Assembly: GCF_001280065.1 (NCBI RefSeq)
Contig: NZ_LGEA01000102.1
Coordinates: 62,001 to 126,000, forward strand
DNA: 64,000 nt
DNA from: Streptomyces sp. NRRL B-1140
GTDB taxonomy: Bacteria; Actinomycetota; Actinomycetes; Streptomycetales; Streptomycetaceae
Direction: 5' to 3'
Shown: positions 30,643 to 38,781 of the stretch, in pieces
Numbering within the stretch: position 1 is the first letter of the stretch
Layout of the letters: each line of letters starts with the position of its first letter
Notes under the pieces: model-generated
The model's input: only the letters and a program-made list of their open reading frames with translations
Told to the model about the DNA's origin: nothing
The model's database searches: none
Translations under genes and position numbers: made by a program

Positions 30643-30690
30643 CCGGCCGGCCTTGTCGTGTCAGGGCCGGCCGGCCTTGTCGTGTCAGGG
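30643..30690. repeat. 24-bp perfect tandem repeat
   Basis: Two identical adjacent 24-base units (30643-30666, 30667-30690) beginning CCGGCCGGCC and ending GTGTCAGGG; a decayed third start follows. They lie between the transglutaminase gene and its terminator and are not translated. Confidence 0.9.
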
Positions 30691-30725
30691 CCGCGCCGGC
30701 GTCCTGTGACGGCACACACGCAAAC

Positions 30726-30764
30726 GTCAGGGGGTGACCACCGAGTCGGTGGTCACCCCCTGAC
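30726..30764. terminator. Bidirectional stem-loop between convergent genes
   Basis: Arms 30726-30744 and 30746-30764 are a perfect 19-bp inverted repeat. It separates the moxR operon (plus) from the DUF3040 gene (minus). No U-run in either direction, as is common for Streptomyces hairpin terminators. Confidence 0.8.
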
Positions 30765-30803
30765 CAACGTGTTCACATGGTCCTGGAGAGGCTCCGCGGG
30801 CGG

Positions 30804-31202
30804 CTAATGGCCGCCCTGTTCGTCGCGGCGCTTCTGCCAGCGCTGTTCGATGCGGTCCATCACCGAACGGCGCTGCCGACCCTGTGAGCGGGCGTGATGT
30901 CCGGCGGCACCGGACGCCTGCTCACCCGGTTTGGGGGCCTTGCGCCAGCCGGTCACGGCGAGCACCGCACAGCCCAGCATGACCAGGAAGCCCACGACGC
31001 TGAGCCACACCTGCTTGGCGACCATTCCAGCCATGAGGAGCGCGATACCTACGAGGAAGCCCGCGACCGCCTGGTAGACCCGTCGCCGGGTGTACGTACG
31101 CAGCCCGCTTCCCTCGAGCGCTGTCGCGAACTTGGGATCTTCGGCGTACAGCGCTCGCTCCATTTGCTCGAGCATGCGCTGCTCGTGCTCCGAGAGCGGC
31201 AC
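30804..31202 (-). CDS. DUF3040 small membrane protein
   Basis: 132 residues from the GTG at 31202, chosen for GAGGAGGA upstream. The N-terminus VPLSEHEQRMLEQMERALYAEDPKFA is the DUF3040 signature. Two membrane helices (~46-64 and 68-86) follow, then a basic tail rich in Arg, Gln and His. Function unknown; the family is confined to actinobacteria. It stands alone on the minus strand, 278 bases downstream of the methyltransferase gene, convergent with the transglutaminase operon. Confidence 0.88.
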   Translation of the reverse strand: MPLSEHEQRMLEQMERALYAEDPKFATALEGSGLRTYTRRRVYQAVAGFLVGIALLMAGMVAKQVWLSVVGFLVMLGCAVLAVTGWRKAPKPGEQASGAAGHHARSQGRQRRSVMDRIEQRWQKRRDEQGGH

Positions 31203-31480
31203 GGAGTCCTCCTCATCGTGCAGTCGCCGGGGCGACCCGGGGGGTCCCTTCAGGATAGGCAGGGAATCGCCCCCGTGAAACCCGCCCCTCTGCGCCAATT
31301 GACCAACCGGAATCCGCCATGGGCGCCCGGCTCGCTGAGGCTTGCATTCCCCGGCGGCCGACCCGTCATGCCGGAACGGTCTCCCTCGATCATACGGCGC
31401 GCCGCCCCCATTCGGGGGGCCTGTGGCGTACTCCATGCGCAGCCGAGGCGCTGATCAGCGGTGGTGTCGCAGGAGGAGGC
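31203..31480. other. Intergenic region upstream of the DUF3040 gene
   Basis: 278 bases without a gene I can support. On the minus strand TATCCT lies at a plausible -10 distance upstream of the DUF3040 gene, but no good -35 accompanies it. No inverted repeat or repeat stands out. Confidence 0.35.
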
Positions 31481-32296
31481 TCAGGCCTCGGCCACCCCAT
31501 CGCTCTCGTCCGCCCCAAAGGGCGCACCGGTTTCAGTGGCCCCACCGGTCTCGCCCAGGACGTGCAGCTGCGTGGCCACCGAGTGGAACGCGGGCAGCTC
31601 GGCGGCTGCCTCCTCCAGCTTCAGCAGCGCTTCCAGGGCTCCGGGCTCGGTGTCCACGAGGACACCGGGCACGAGGTCGGCGAAGACCCGGACGCCGTGC
31701 ACGGCACCGACGCGCAGGCCCGCTCCCTCGACCAGTCCCGTGAGCTGCTCGGTGGTGAAGCGGCGCGGCACGGGGTCACCCGCACCCCATCGTCCGTTCG
31801 GGTCGTCGAGCGCCTGCCGGGCCTCCTTGAAGTGCCCGGCGAGGGCGCGGGACAGCACCGCACCGCCCAGTCCGGCGGCGAGCAGGCTGAGGACGCCCTC
31901 GGGACGCAGGGCCGCCACCGCGTTGCGGACACCCTCGGCCGGATCGTCCACGTACTCCAGGACACCGTGGCACAGCACCACGTCGTAGCCACCGCGCTCG
32001 GCCACGTCGAAGAGGCCGTGGACGTCGCCCTGGACGCCCTTGACCCGGTCGGCCACGCCGGCTTCGGCGGCCCGGCGCTCCAGGGCGAACAGGGCGTTCG
32101 GGCTGGGGTCGACGACGGTGACCCGGTGGCCGAGACGGGCGACGGGCACCGCGAAGTTGCCGCTGCCGCCTCCGGTGTCGAGAACGTCCAGCGACTCCCG
32201 ACCCGCGGCCTTGACCCGGCGGTCCAGGGCGTCCTGGAGGACCTCCCAGACCACGGCGGTACGGAGGGAGGCGCGGGGGCGCATCGGGTCCGACAC
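31481..32296 (-). CDS. SAM-dependent class I methyltransferase
   Basis: 271 residues from the GTG at 32296 (GAGGAG 9 bases upstream). Motif I is LDTGGGSGNFAVPVARLG near residue 43, motif post I VTVVDPSPNAL, then GDVHGLFD and YDVVLCHGVLEYVDDP, the usual Rossmann methyltransferase pattern of the UbiE/COQ5-like group. The C-terminus is acidic and Glu/Thr-rich. The substrate cannot be inferred. It is 178 bases downstream of the HEPN-like gene and on the same strand. Confidence 0.85.
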   Translation of the reverse strand: MSDPMRPRASLRTAVVWEVLQDALDRRVKAAGRESLDVLDTGGGSGNFAVPVARLGHRVTVVDPSPNALFALERRAAEAGVADRVKGVQGDVHGLFDVAERGGYDVVLCHGVLEYVDDPAEGVRNAVAALRPEGVLSLLAAGLGGAVLSRALAGHFKEARQALDDPNGRWGAGDPVPRRFTTEQLTGLVEGAGLRVGAVHGVRVFADLVPGVLVDTEPGALEALLKLEEAAAELPAFHSVATQLHVLGETGGATETGAPFGADESDGVAEA

Positions 32297-32474
32297 GGCA
32301 GTTGACTCCTCGGCGCGGCACCGCCTCTTGCACGGCGGCGCGAACGGGGCGTCTTCTCCGGCCCCGGCCAGGGGAGGGAAGACTTCAGGCGTTCCCCACC
32401 CTATTGCCTGGGCCGCGGTGTGCCGATGCCCAGGTCCCTGGATGCACCGCGGGCCGGGCGAGCCCGGGCCGCGG

Positions 32475-33038
32475 TCAGCCGGCGTCCGGCATGTCACTCC
32501 CCGCGCCCGGACCCGCCGGCCGGTCCTGGTCCGGGCGGGGCTGCGGGAGGACCGGCTGGAGGACCAGCATCCGCTCGACGAGGCGCAGGAACATCGCCAC
32601 GTCGCGTATCAGGTCGTCGGCGTCGCGGCCGGTGGCCGCGCCCTCGATGCCTGCCTCGGCGCGGGCGCGGCGCCGGGCGCCCGCGGCGAACAGCGCGCTC
32701 CACTCGGTCAGTTCGGGTGCGATCTCGGGGAGCACTTCCCAGGCGCTGCGGATCTTGGCCCGGGCCCGGGGCGAGGTCTCCGGGCGGCCCCGGGCGGCGA
32801 GCACCGCCGCTGCGGTGCGCAGCGCGGCGAGGTGGGCTCGTGAGTAGCGCTCGTTGGATGTCTCCAGGGACGTGGCCTCGTCGAGGCTGGCGCGGGCCTG
32901 GGCGAGCAGGTCGAGGGCGGCGGGCGGGGCCGTGGCCCGGCGGAGCACGGGGTGCACGTCGCTCGCCGGGCCGGTCAGTGAGGGGGCAGGGCCGGTGGCG
33001 CGGCGCCGGCGGGCGGCTGCTGCGTGATAGCTGGCCAT
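32475..33038 (-). CDS. SAV_6107-like HEPN-family protein
   Basis: 187 residues, ATG preceded by AGGAGG. A Pro-rich basic N-terminus (~1-35) precedes an all-helical core: AALDLLAQARASLDEATSL, then RYSRAHLAALRTAAAVLAAR, a second helix pair and LIRDVAMFLRLVERMLVLQP. The spacing RYSRAH fits the R-x4-H motif seen in HEPN ribonucleases. This protein type is widespread in actinobacteria; I recognise it as the SAV_6107 HEPN family by pattern only. Whether it is an RNase is not shown. Divergent from the ABC/YhgE/TetR operon. Confidence 0.7.
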   Translation of the reverse strand: MASYHAAAARRRRATGPAPSLTGPASDVHPVLRRATAPPAALDLLAQARASLDEATSLETSNERYSRAHLAALRTAAAVLAARGRPETSPRARAKIRSAWEVLPEIAPELTEWSALFAAGARRRARAEAGIEGAATGRDADDLIRDVAMFLRLVERMLVLQPVLPQPRPDQDRPAGPGAGSDMPDAG

Positions 33039-33140
33039 GACGAACCTCCTGTCGTCTGGGTGACGGCACGTCCGGTCAGGGCGTGCCGTATGTGACCCAT
33101 CGTGAGGTATGGCACTGACAATCCGTTCTGACCTGCCGTT

Positions 33141-33187
33141 TTGCCTCGCTCGTAGGTTCGGAGTAGTTTTTGCACTGACCAGTCAGT
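33141..33187 (+). promoter_or_regulatory. Promoter with palindromic TetR-type operator
   Basis: TTGCCT (33141-33146), a 17-base spacer and TAGTTT (33164-33169) form a promoter for the following operon. The perfect palindrome ACTGACCAGTCAGT (33174-33187) covers the expected transcription start. The third gene of the operon encodes a TetR repressor, so this is the likely site of autoregulation (inference). Confidence 0.7.
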
Positions 33188-33206
33188 TCAATTTCAGGGG
33201 TGACTC

Positions 33207-34043
33207 GTGGGGGAACAGGCGGGAGGGGTGCGGATCGCCGCCGAAGGCCTCGGGATCAAGGGGCCACGGGGGTGGGCGGTCCGCGGGATCTCCGTCGACG
33301 CCGAGCCGGGTGCGCTCGTCGCGGTCGAGGGCCCGTCCGGGTCCGGCCGGACGTGCCTGCTGCTCGCGCTGACGGGGCGGATGAAGGTCTCGGAGGGCAC
33401 GGCGGCCGTGGGCGACGCGAGGCTGCCGAAGCAGATGGCGGCCGTGCGCGGCGTCAGCGCGCTGGCGCACGTCCCGGGGGTCACCGACCTCGACCCGGCG
33501 CTGACCGTCGGCGAGCACCTGCGGGAACGGGCCCTGCTCCAGCGTCGCTTCGGCGCCTCGCTGCGCGGACTGCTGCGGCCCCGCCGCGAGCGGGCGGCCG
33601 AGGCCGAACAGCGCGTCGAGGCCGCGCTGGAGGCGGCCGGGCTCGACCTGGAGACCCTGCCCAAGGGGCCGCGCACGGCCGTACGGGACCTGGAGCGCCT
33701 GGAGGCGCTGCGGTTGTCGATCGCGCTCGCCCTGGTGGGCGGGCCGCGGCTGCTCGGCGTCGACGACGCCGACCTCAAGCTCTCGGACGGTGAGCGGGAG
33801 GAGGTCCACGCACTGCTCAGGTCCCTGGCCGACGCCGGGACGACGGTCGTGGCGGTGTGCAGCGAGGCTCCCGAGGGTGCCGTCAGAGTCTCCACCGCGC
33901 AGAGCCATGAGGACCCGGCCACCGGGGACACCCACCCGGACGAGACGGGGAAGACAGACCCGGCGGACGGCGCCGAGAAGGCGGACCACGCGGACCAGGA
34001 AGAGGAGAAGGCCGATGCGATCGCCGAAACTGGCCGCGCTTGA
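33207..34043 (+). CDS. Degenerate ABC-type ATPase subunit
   Basis: 278 residues, GTG start with AGGGGTGA upstream. Overall ABC nucleotide-binding fold, but key residues deviate: Walker A is GPSGSGRT (Arg for the catalytic Lys), Walker B reads LLGVDDADL rather than LLDEP, and no LSGGQ signature is present. The C-terminal ~55 residues are an Asp/Glu/Lys-rich tail. It overlaps the next gene by 29 bases, implying coupled expression. Probably supports the YhgE-like permease; ATP hydrolysis is doubtful (inference). Confidence 0.8.
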   Translation: MGEQAGGVRIAAEGLGIKGPRGWAVRGISVDAEPGALVAVEGPSGSGRTCLLLALTGRMKVSEGTAAVGDARLPKQMAAVRGVSALAHVPGVTDLDPALTVGEHLRERALLQRRFGASLRGLLRPRRERAAEAEQRVEAALEAAGLDLETLPKGPRTAVRDLERLEALRLSIALALVGGPRLLGVDDADLKLSDGEREEVHALLRSLADAGTTVVAVCSEAPEGAVRVSTAQSHEDPATGDTHPDETGKTDPADGAEKADHADQEEEKADAIAETGRA

Positions 34044-36099
34044 GCTGCGCCGCTTCGGGCGGGGGAAGCTGCCGCGCGCGGCGCTGGTCGCGCTGCTGGT
34101 GCTGCCGCTGCTCTACGGCGCTCTGTACCTGTGGTCGTTCTGGGACCCGTACGGCCGTCTGGACCGGATTCCGGTCGCGCTCGTGAACGACGACAAGGGG
34201 GCGACCGCCGACGGGAAGAAGATCACGGCGGGCGACGACATCACGAAGGGCCTGCGTGACAGCAAGACCTTCGACTGGCAGGAGGTGAGCGCAGCCGAGG
34301 CCCGCAGGGGCGTCGAGGACGGCAGCTACTACCTGTCGCTCACCCTGCCCGCCGACTTCAGCGAACGGATCGCCTCCAGTTCCGGGAACACCCCGGAGAC
34401 CGGCGCCCTCCAGGTGCGCACGAACGACGCGAACAACTACATCGTCGGGCAGATCTCCCGGACGGTCTTCAGCGAGGTGCGGCAGGCGGCGTCCACGAAG
34501 ACGTCCCGGTCCTTCCTGGACAAGATCTTCGTGTCGTTCTCCGACATCCACGGCAAGACCGTGAAGGCGGCGAAGGGCGCCGACCGGCTCAACGGCGGTA
34601 TCGGCAAGGCCGAGAAGGGCTCCAAGGACCTCGCCGACGGCCTGAAGGACGCCAAGGGCGGCAGCGGCAAGCTGGCCTCCGGCCTCAAGAAGCTCCACAC
34701 GGGCGCGGGCGACCTGGAGGACGGCTCGAAACGGGTCGCGGAGGGCACGCAGAAGCTCGCCGACCGGGTCAACGGCACCGCAGACAAGGTCGGCCCCTTC
34801 CTGAAGGGCAACGAGAAGACCATCGGCGACACCGCCCAGCTGGTCGCCGACTCCTCCGGGGTGATCCGCAAGCACCTGGACACCCTGGTGAAGACGGCCC
34901 CGACCGCCGCCAAGGGTGCCAAGGCGGCCTCCGGGACGCTGAACAACGTCTACGCCCGGCGCTGCGACGATCCGGTCGTGCCCGACCCGGCGTGCTCCGA
35001 CCTGAAGAAGGCCAAGGACGCGGCCGCCGAGGTGACCACCATCGCGGACGACCTCAACACGCTGATCGCGGACCATGACGGCGATCTCGACAAGCTCGAC
35101 AAGAACCTCGCCATCCTCCAGAAGCAGTCCCAGGCCCTCGCGAACCGGGCACCGCACCTCTCCGAGGACCTCACCGACGCCGTCAAGGAGATCAACGCGC
35201 TGAACGACGGGGCGGCCGAGGTGGCCTCCGGCGCCAAGAAGCTGCACAAGGGCATCGGCACGGCCAAGACCGGGGCCGTCGCCCTGGACAAGGGTGTCGG
35301 CAAACTCAAGACGGGCGCGGACGACCTCAACGGCGGCATCTTCAAGCTCGTCGACGGCTCCGGGAAGCTCGCCGGCGGCCTGCACGACGGGGCGGAGAAG
35401 ATCCCCGACTACGACGAGCACGACCGCGACCGGCGCACCGAGGTCATGGCCGACCCCGTGCGGCTCGCCTCCCACGATCTACACAAGGCGCCCAACTACG
35501 GCACCGGGTTCGCGCCGTACTTCATCCCGCTGTCGCTGTGGGTGGGTGCGATGGTGGCCTACATGCTGATCGCGCCCATGAACCGGCGGGCGCTGGCCGC
35601 GGGCGCCCCGGCGTGGCGGATCGCGCTGTCGGGCTGGCTGCCGGTGGTGGCGATCGGAGTGCTGCAGACGGTGGCGCTGATGTCGGTGCTGCACTGGGCG
35701 GTCGGCCTGGAGATGGCCCGGGCCGCCGGGACGGTGGGCTTCCTGTTCCTGGTGACCGCGTGTTTCGCGGCGATCGTGCAGTGGCTGAACGCGCGCTTCG
35801 GGGCGGCGGGCCGGATCCTGGTCCTGGCGCTGCTGATGCTCCAGCTGACCTCGGCCGGCGGTACGTACCCCGTGCAGACGAGCCCCGGGTTCTTCAACGC
35901 GCTCCACCCGTTCCTGCCGATGAGCTATGTCGTCGAGGCCCTCAGGCGGCTCATCACCGGCGGTGGACTCGAACCGGTGTGGCACGGGTGCGTGGTGCTG
36001 ACGGCGTTCACCGCGGGCGCCCTCGCGCTGACCGCCGTGGCGGCCCGCCGACGCCAGGTGTGGACGCTGGACCGGCTGCACCCGGAGCTGAGCCTGTGA
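34015..36099 (+). CDS. YhgE/Pip-family membrane protein
   Basis: 694 residues from ATG 34015 (GGAGAAGG upstream). One membrane helix near the N-terminus (ALVALLVLPLLYGALYLW, ~23-40), an extracellular region with the family motif RIPVALVNDDKGA, a long coiled-coil stretch (~170-460) of repeated K-L-x-x-G-x-x-x-L units, and five to six C-terminal membrane helices of the ABC-2 type. Relatives include the phage-infection protein Pip and type VII-associated YhgE/EsaA. Transported substrate unknown. Confidence 0.87.
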   Translation: MRSPKLAALELRRFGRGKLPRAALVALLVLPLLYGALYLWSFWDPYGRLDRIPVALVNDDKGATADGKKITAGDDITKGLRDSKTFDWQEVSAAEARRGVEDGSYYLSLTLPADFSERIASSSGNTPETGALQVRTNDANNYIVGQISRTVFSEVRQAASTKTSRSFLDKIFVSFSDIHGKTVKAAKGADRLNGGIGKAEKGSKDLADGLKDAKGGSGKLASGLKKLHTGAGDLEDGSKRVAEGTQKLADRVNGTADKVGPFLKGNEKTIGDTAQLVADSSGVIRKHLDTLVKTAPTAAKGAKAASGTLNNVYARRCDDPVVPDPACSDLKKAKDAAAEVTTIADDLNTLIADHDGDLDKLDKNLAILQKQSQALANRAPHLSEDLTDAVKEINALNDGAAEVASGAKKLHKGIGTAKTGAVALDKGVGKLKTGADDLNGGIFKLVDGSGKLAGGLHDGAEKIPDYDEHDRDRRTEVMADPVRLASHDLHKAPNYGTGFAPYFIPLSLWVGAMVAYMLIAPMNRRALAAGAPAWRIALSGWLPVVAIGVLQTVALMSVLHWAVGLEMARAAGTVGFLFLVTACFAAIVQWLNARFGAAGRILVLALLMLQLTSAGGTYPVQTSPGFFNALHPFLPMSYVVEALRRLITGGGLEPVWHGCVVLTAFTAGALALTAVAARRRQVWTLDRLHPELSL

Positions 36100-36131
36100 A
36101 CCCCACCGTCGCTTCCCCCGGAAAGGTTCCT

Positions 36132-36776
36132 GTGACAATCGGGGCCATGGAAAGCAGCAGTGCCGCGTCGGGCGGCAGCACGCGCCGCGAGGCCACCCGG
36201 CAGAAGCTCTACGAGGCGGCCGTCACGCTCATCGCCGAGCAGGGGTTCTCCGCCACGACCGTGGACGAGATCGCCGAGCGTGCCGGGGTCGCGAAGGGCA
36301 CCGTCTACTACAACTTCGCGAGCAAGTCCGTCCTCTTCGAGGAACTGCTGCGGCACGGGGTGGGTCTGCTGACCGCCTCCCTGCGGGAGGCGTCCGAGCG
36401 GACCGCGCGGGAGGGCGGCGGCAAGGTCGACGCCCTGGACGCGATGATCCGCGCGGGGCTGGTCTTCATCGACCGCTACCCGGCCTTCACGCAGCTGTAC
36501 GTGGCCGAGCTGTGGCGCACCAACCGGACCTGGCAGTCGACGCTGATGGTGGTCCGGCAGCAGGCCGTCGCGGTCGTGGAGGACGTCCTGCGCGACGGTG
36601 TCGCGGCCGGTGAGTTCAGCGAGGAGATCGACATCTCACTGACGGCGTCCGCGCTGGTCGGTATGGTCCTGGTGGCCGCGCTGGACTGGAAGTCGTTCCA
36701 GGCGGAACGTTCCCTGGACGACGTCCACGCCGCGCTGTCCCGGCTGCTCCAGGGCCGGGTGAGCGGCTGCCGCTGA
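36132..36776 (+). CDS. TetR-family transcriptional regulator
   Basis: 214 residues from GTG 36132, chosen for GGAAAGG 5 bases upstream; GTG 36096 overlapping the yhgE-like stop (GTGA) and ATG 36147 are alternatives. The N-terminal helix-turn-helix is typical: TRQKLYEAAVTLIAEQGFSA, TTVDEIAERAGVAKGTVYYNF near residue 45, then a helical ligand domain. It closes the operon behind the palindromic promoter at 33141-33187 and is expected to repress it. Inducer unknown. Confidence 0.92.
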   Translation: MTIGAMESSSAASGGSTRREATRQKLYEAAVTLIAEQGFSATTVDEIAERAGVAKGTVYYNFASKSVLFEELLRHGVGLLTASLREASERTAREGGGKVDALDAMIRAGLVFIDRYPAFTQLYVAELWRTNRTWQSTLMVVRQQAVAVVEDVLRDGVAAGEFSEEIDISLTASALVGMVLVAALDWKSFQAERSLDDVHAALSRLLQGRVSGCR

Positions 36777-36800
36777 CCTCCGTCCCGTGCACATGTGAAA

Positions 36801-36850
36801 GCGCCGGTCCGGTGTGGCCGCGTCCCCCGCGGGCCACCTCGAACCGGCGC
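36801..36850 (+). terminator. Stem-loop after the tetR gene
   Basis: GCGCCGGT at 36801-36808 pairs with ACCGGCGC at 36843-36850, with an inner GTGGCC...GGCCAC stem. It lies 24 bases past the TetR stop and immediately before a C-rich tract. Confidence 0.6.
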
Positions 36851-36960
36851 CTTCCCCACTCCCCCGTTTTCTTCTCCTGCTCCCCCGTGCGTCCCCCCGC
36901 AGGACCCCCGTTCGGTCGTCCCCCGGTTTCTTCCGGTTCCCCCGGTTCTCCCCCGTGTCT
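36851..36960 (-). other. Array of eight C-runs, G-quadruplex potential on minus strand
   Basis: Runs of four to six C begin at 36854, 36861, 36882, 36893, 36905, 36920, 36939 and 36950. The minus strand therefore has eight G-runs of at least four within 101 bases, most loops 6-14 bases. No gene, stem-loop or repeat unit explains this. Quadruplex formation is an inference. Confidence 0.6.
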
Positions 36961-37261
36961 CGCTCCCGCCGACACCGCCGGCGGAAGGAGCGGATCGCGG
37001 GCCGGCTCCGTTCCGGCGCCCCGTGTCGCCGGTGCCGGAGCCGTGCCCCTCTCCGTGTCTCCACTCTCTCGTCCGCGCAGGTCGTCCCCCATCCGCGCGC
37101 GTACTCAACTCCTCGGCTAGGTATCCGTACTCAGTCCTGCGCGCAGGGGCCCACACCGCTGTGCCGCCTCCTGATGACGACCGCCTCCGCGCCCGTACTC
37201 GCAGGCCGGCCGGCAGGTGCTGCCGGTGGGGCTGTCGGTGGGGGCCGATACAGTCCCTGGC
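36961..37261 (+). promoter_or_regulatory. Intergenic region upstream of the flavoprotein gene
   Basis: About 300 bases with no supported gene. Two copies of CGTACTCA (37100-37107 and 37126-37133) flank TAGGTA (37118-37123), a possible -10 element. Transcription from there would give a ~130-base leader for the gene at 37262. A regulatory role for the octamers is only a suggestion. Confidence 0.35.
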
Positions 37262-38752
37262 ATGGCACGGATTGCGGTGATCGGCGCCGGGATGGGCGCG
37301 CTGACGGCCGCCGCCCGGCTGGCCGTCGCGGGCCACCGGGTGGCGGTGTACGAGCGGACGGACACCTACGGCGGAGCCCTGCGCCGCTTCGAGCGCGACG
37401 GGTTCTCCTTCGACACGGGCCCCGCACTGCTGCCGCTGCCCGCCGTCTACCGCGACCTGTTCGTCAAGACCGGCAAGGAGCCGCTGGAGTCCTGTGTCGA
37501 GCTGGTCCAGGTCGATCCGTCGGCCCGGCACGTGTTCGCGGACGGCACCGAGGTCTCCCTGCCGAACGCCTCGCGTGCGGGCGTCGTCGCCGCCCTGGAC
37601 GAGAGGCTCGGCGCGGGTGCGGGAAAGCGCTGGGGCGACTTCCTGGTCCGGGCCCGCGAGGCCTGGGACCGCACCCGCCGGCCGCTGCTGGAGGAGCCGC
37701 TGTGGCCGAACTGGCAGGTGCTGGCCGAGCGCGAGCCCTATCCGGCCGTGCCCCACAAGCGGCTGTTGCGCACCCGCCGGGCCGGCACCCTCGCCGAGAT
37801 CGGCGCCTGGGAGCTGCGCGACCCCCGGCTCGCGGCCCTTCTGGAGAGTCACGCCCTCGGCCACGGCCTGGATCCCCGGGTCACCCCGGCGAGCGCGGCC
37901 GTCCTGCCCTACCTGGAGCACGCCTTCGGCACCTGGTACGTGCGCGGTGGTCTGCGCGAGCTGGCCCGGGCGGTGTACGAGCGGTGCCTGGCCCGGAGGG
38001 TCGAGTTCCACTTCGGCGCCGACGTCACCGGTGTGCTGGAGAAGGACGGTGCGGCGTCGGGGGTGGAGCTCGCCGACGGATCGCCGGCGGAGGCGGACTT
38101 CGTGGTAGCCGGTGTCGCGCCCGGCGCGCTGGCCCGGCTGACGGCGGGCACCGTCGTCCGGGGCGACGGCGAGGTGCCACCGCAGCCGGCTGCGGCGTCC
38201 CGGCTGACCGTCCTGCTGGCCCTGCGCGGTGCCCGCCCGGAGGGCACGGCCCACCGCACGGTGGTGCACGCCCGGGACCGCGAGGCCGAGCTGGACGCCC
38301 TGTTCGGCGCGGGGGCGGGAGATCCCTGTCCCACGGTCACGGTGCTGCGGCCCGACGACCCGCGCACCGCTCCGGCGGACCACGAGGCGGTCACGCTCAC
38401 GACGGTGGTGCCCGCGCGGCCCGGCCGGGCTCACGACGAACTCGCCGACCACATGATCACCGTCGCCGGACGCGCCGTACCGGGTCTGCGCGACCGCCTG
38501 CTCTGGCACGAGGTGCGCACCCCGGCCGACATCGCGGACACGACGGGCGCGGAGGGCGGCGCGGTGCCCGTGCCGGCCCTGGCCGCGGGCGGCGGACGGC
38601 TGCTGCACCCGTCCAACAGCACACGGGTGTCAGGCCTGTTCACCGTGGGCGGCTGGGCTCACCCCGGCGGCGGGCTGCCGCACGCGGGGATGTCGGGGGC
38701 GCTGGTGGCGGGACTGATCGTGGAGGGGCCGGAGTTCCGCGGCTCGCAGTGA
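37262..38752 (+). CDS. Phytoene-desaturase-like FAD-dependent oxidoreductase
   Basis: 496 residues from ATG 37262. N-terminal FAD/NAD-binding fold VIGAGMGALTAAARLAVAGHRVAVYER, then DTYGGALRRFERDGFSFDTGPALLPLP, the CrtI/squalene-desaturase-like pattern. The C-terminal FAD block reads LFTVGGWAHPGGGLPHAGMSGALVAGLIV, as in carotenoid desaturases. No carotenoid genes (crtE, crtB) lie nearby, so the substrate is unclear; many actinobacterial relatives are simply called NAD(P)/FAD-dependent oxidoreductases. Convergent with the next gene, 29 bases apart. Confidence 0.88.
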   Translation: MARIAVIGAGMGALTAAARLAVAGHRVAVYERTDTYGGALRRFERDGFSFDTGPALLPLPAVYRDLFVKTGKEPLESCVELVQVDPSARHVFADGTEVSLPNASRAGVVAALDERLGAGAGKRWGDFLVRAREAWDRTRRPLLEEPLWPNWQVLAEREPYPAVPHKRLLRTRRAGTLAEIGAWELRDPRLAALLESHALGHGLDPRVTPASAAVLPYLEHAFGTWYVRGGLRELARAVYERCLARRVEFHFGADVTGVLEKDGAASGVELADGSPAEADFVVAGVAPGALARLTAGTVVRGDGEVPPQPAAASRLTVLLALRGARPEGTAHRTVVHARDREAELDALFGAGAGDPCPTVTVLRPDDPRTAPADHEAVTLTTVVPARPGRAHDELADHMITVAGRAVPGLRDRLLWHEVRTPADIADTTGAEGGAVPVPALAAGGGRLLHPSNSTRVSGLFTVGGWAHPGGGLPHAGMSGALVAGLIVEGPEFRGSQ

Positions 38753-38781
38753 GCACAGCGCCCCGGCAGGGCGCACGGCCT

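Noticed and set aside
33207..36776. ABC/YhgE/TetR operon as an antibiotic-biosynthesis resistance module
   Set aside because: There are no biosynthetic genes around it. The surrounding genes are conserved core functions, so that role is not supported.
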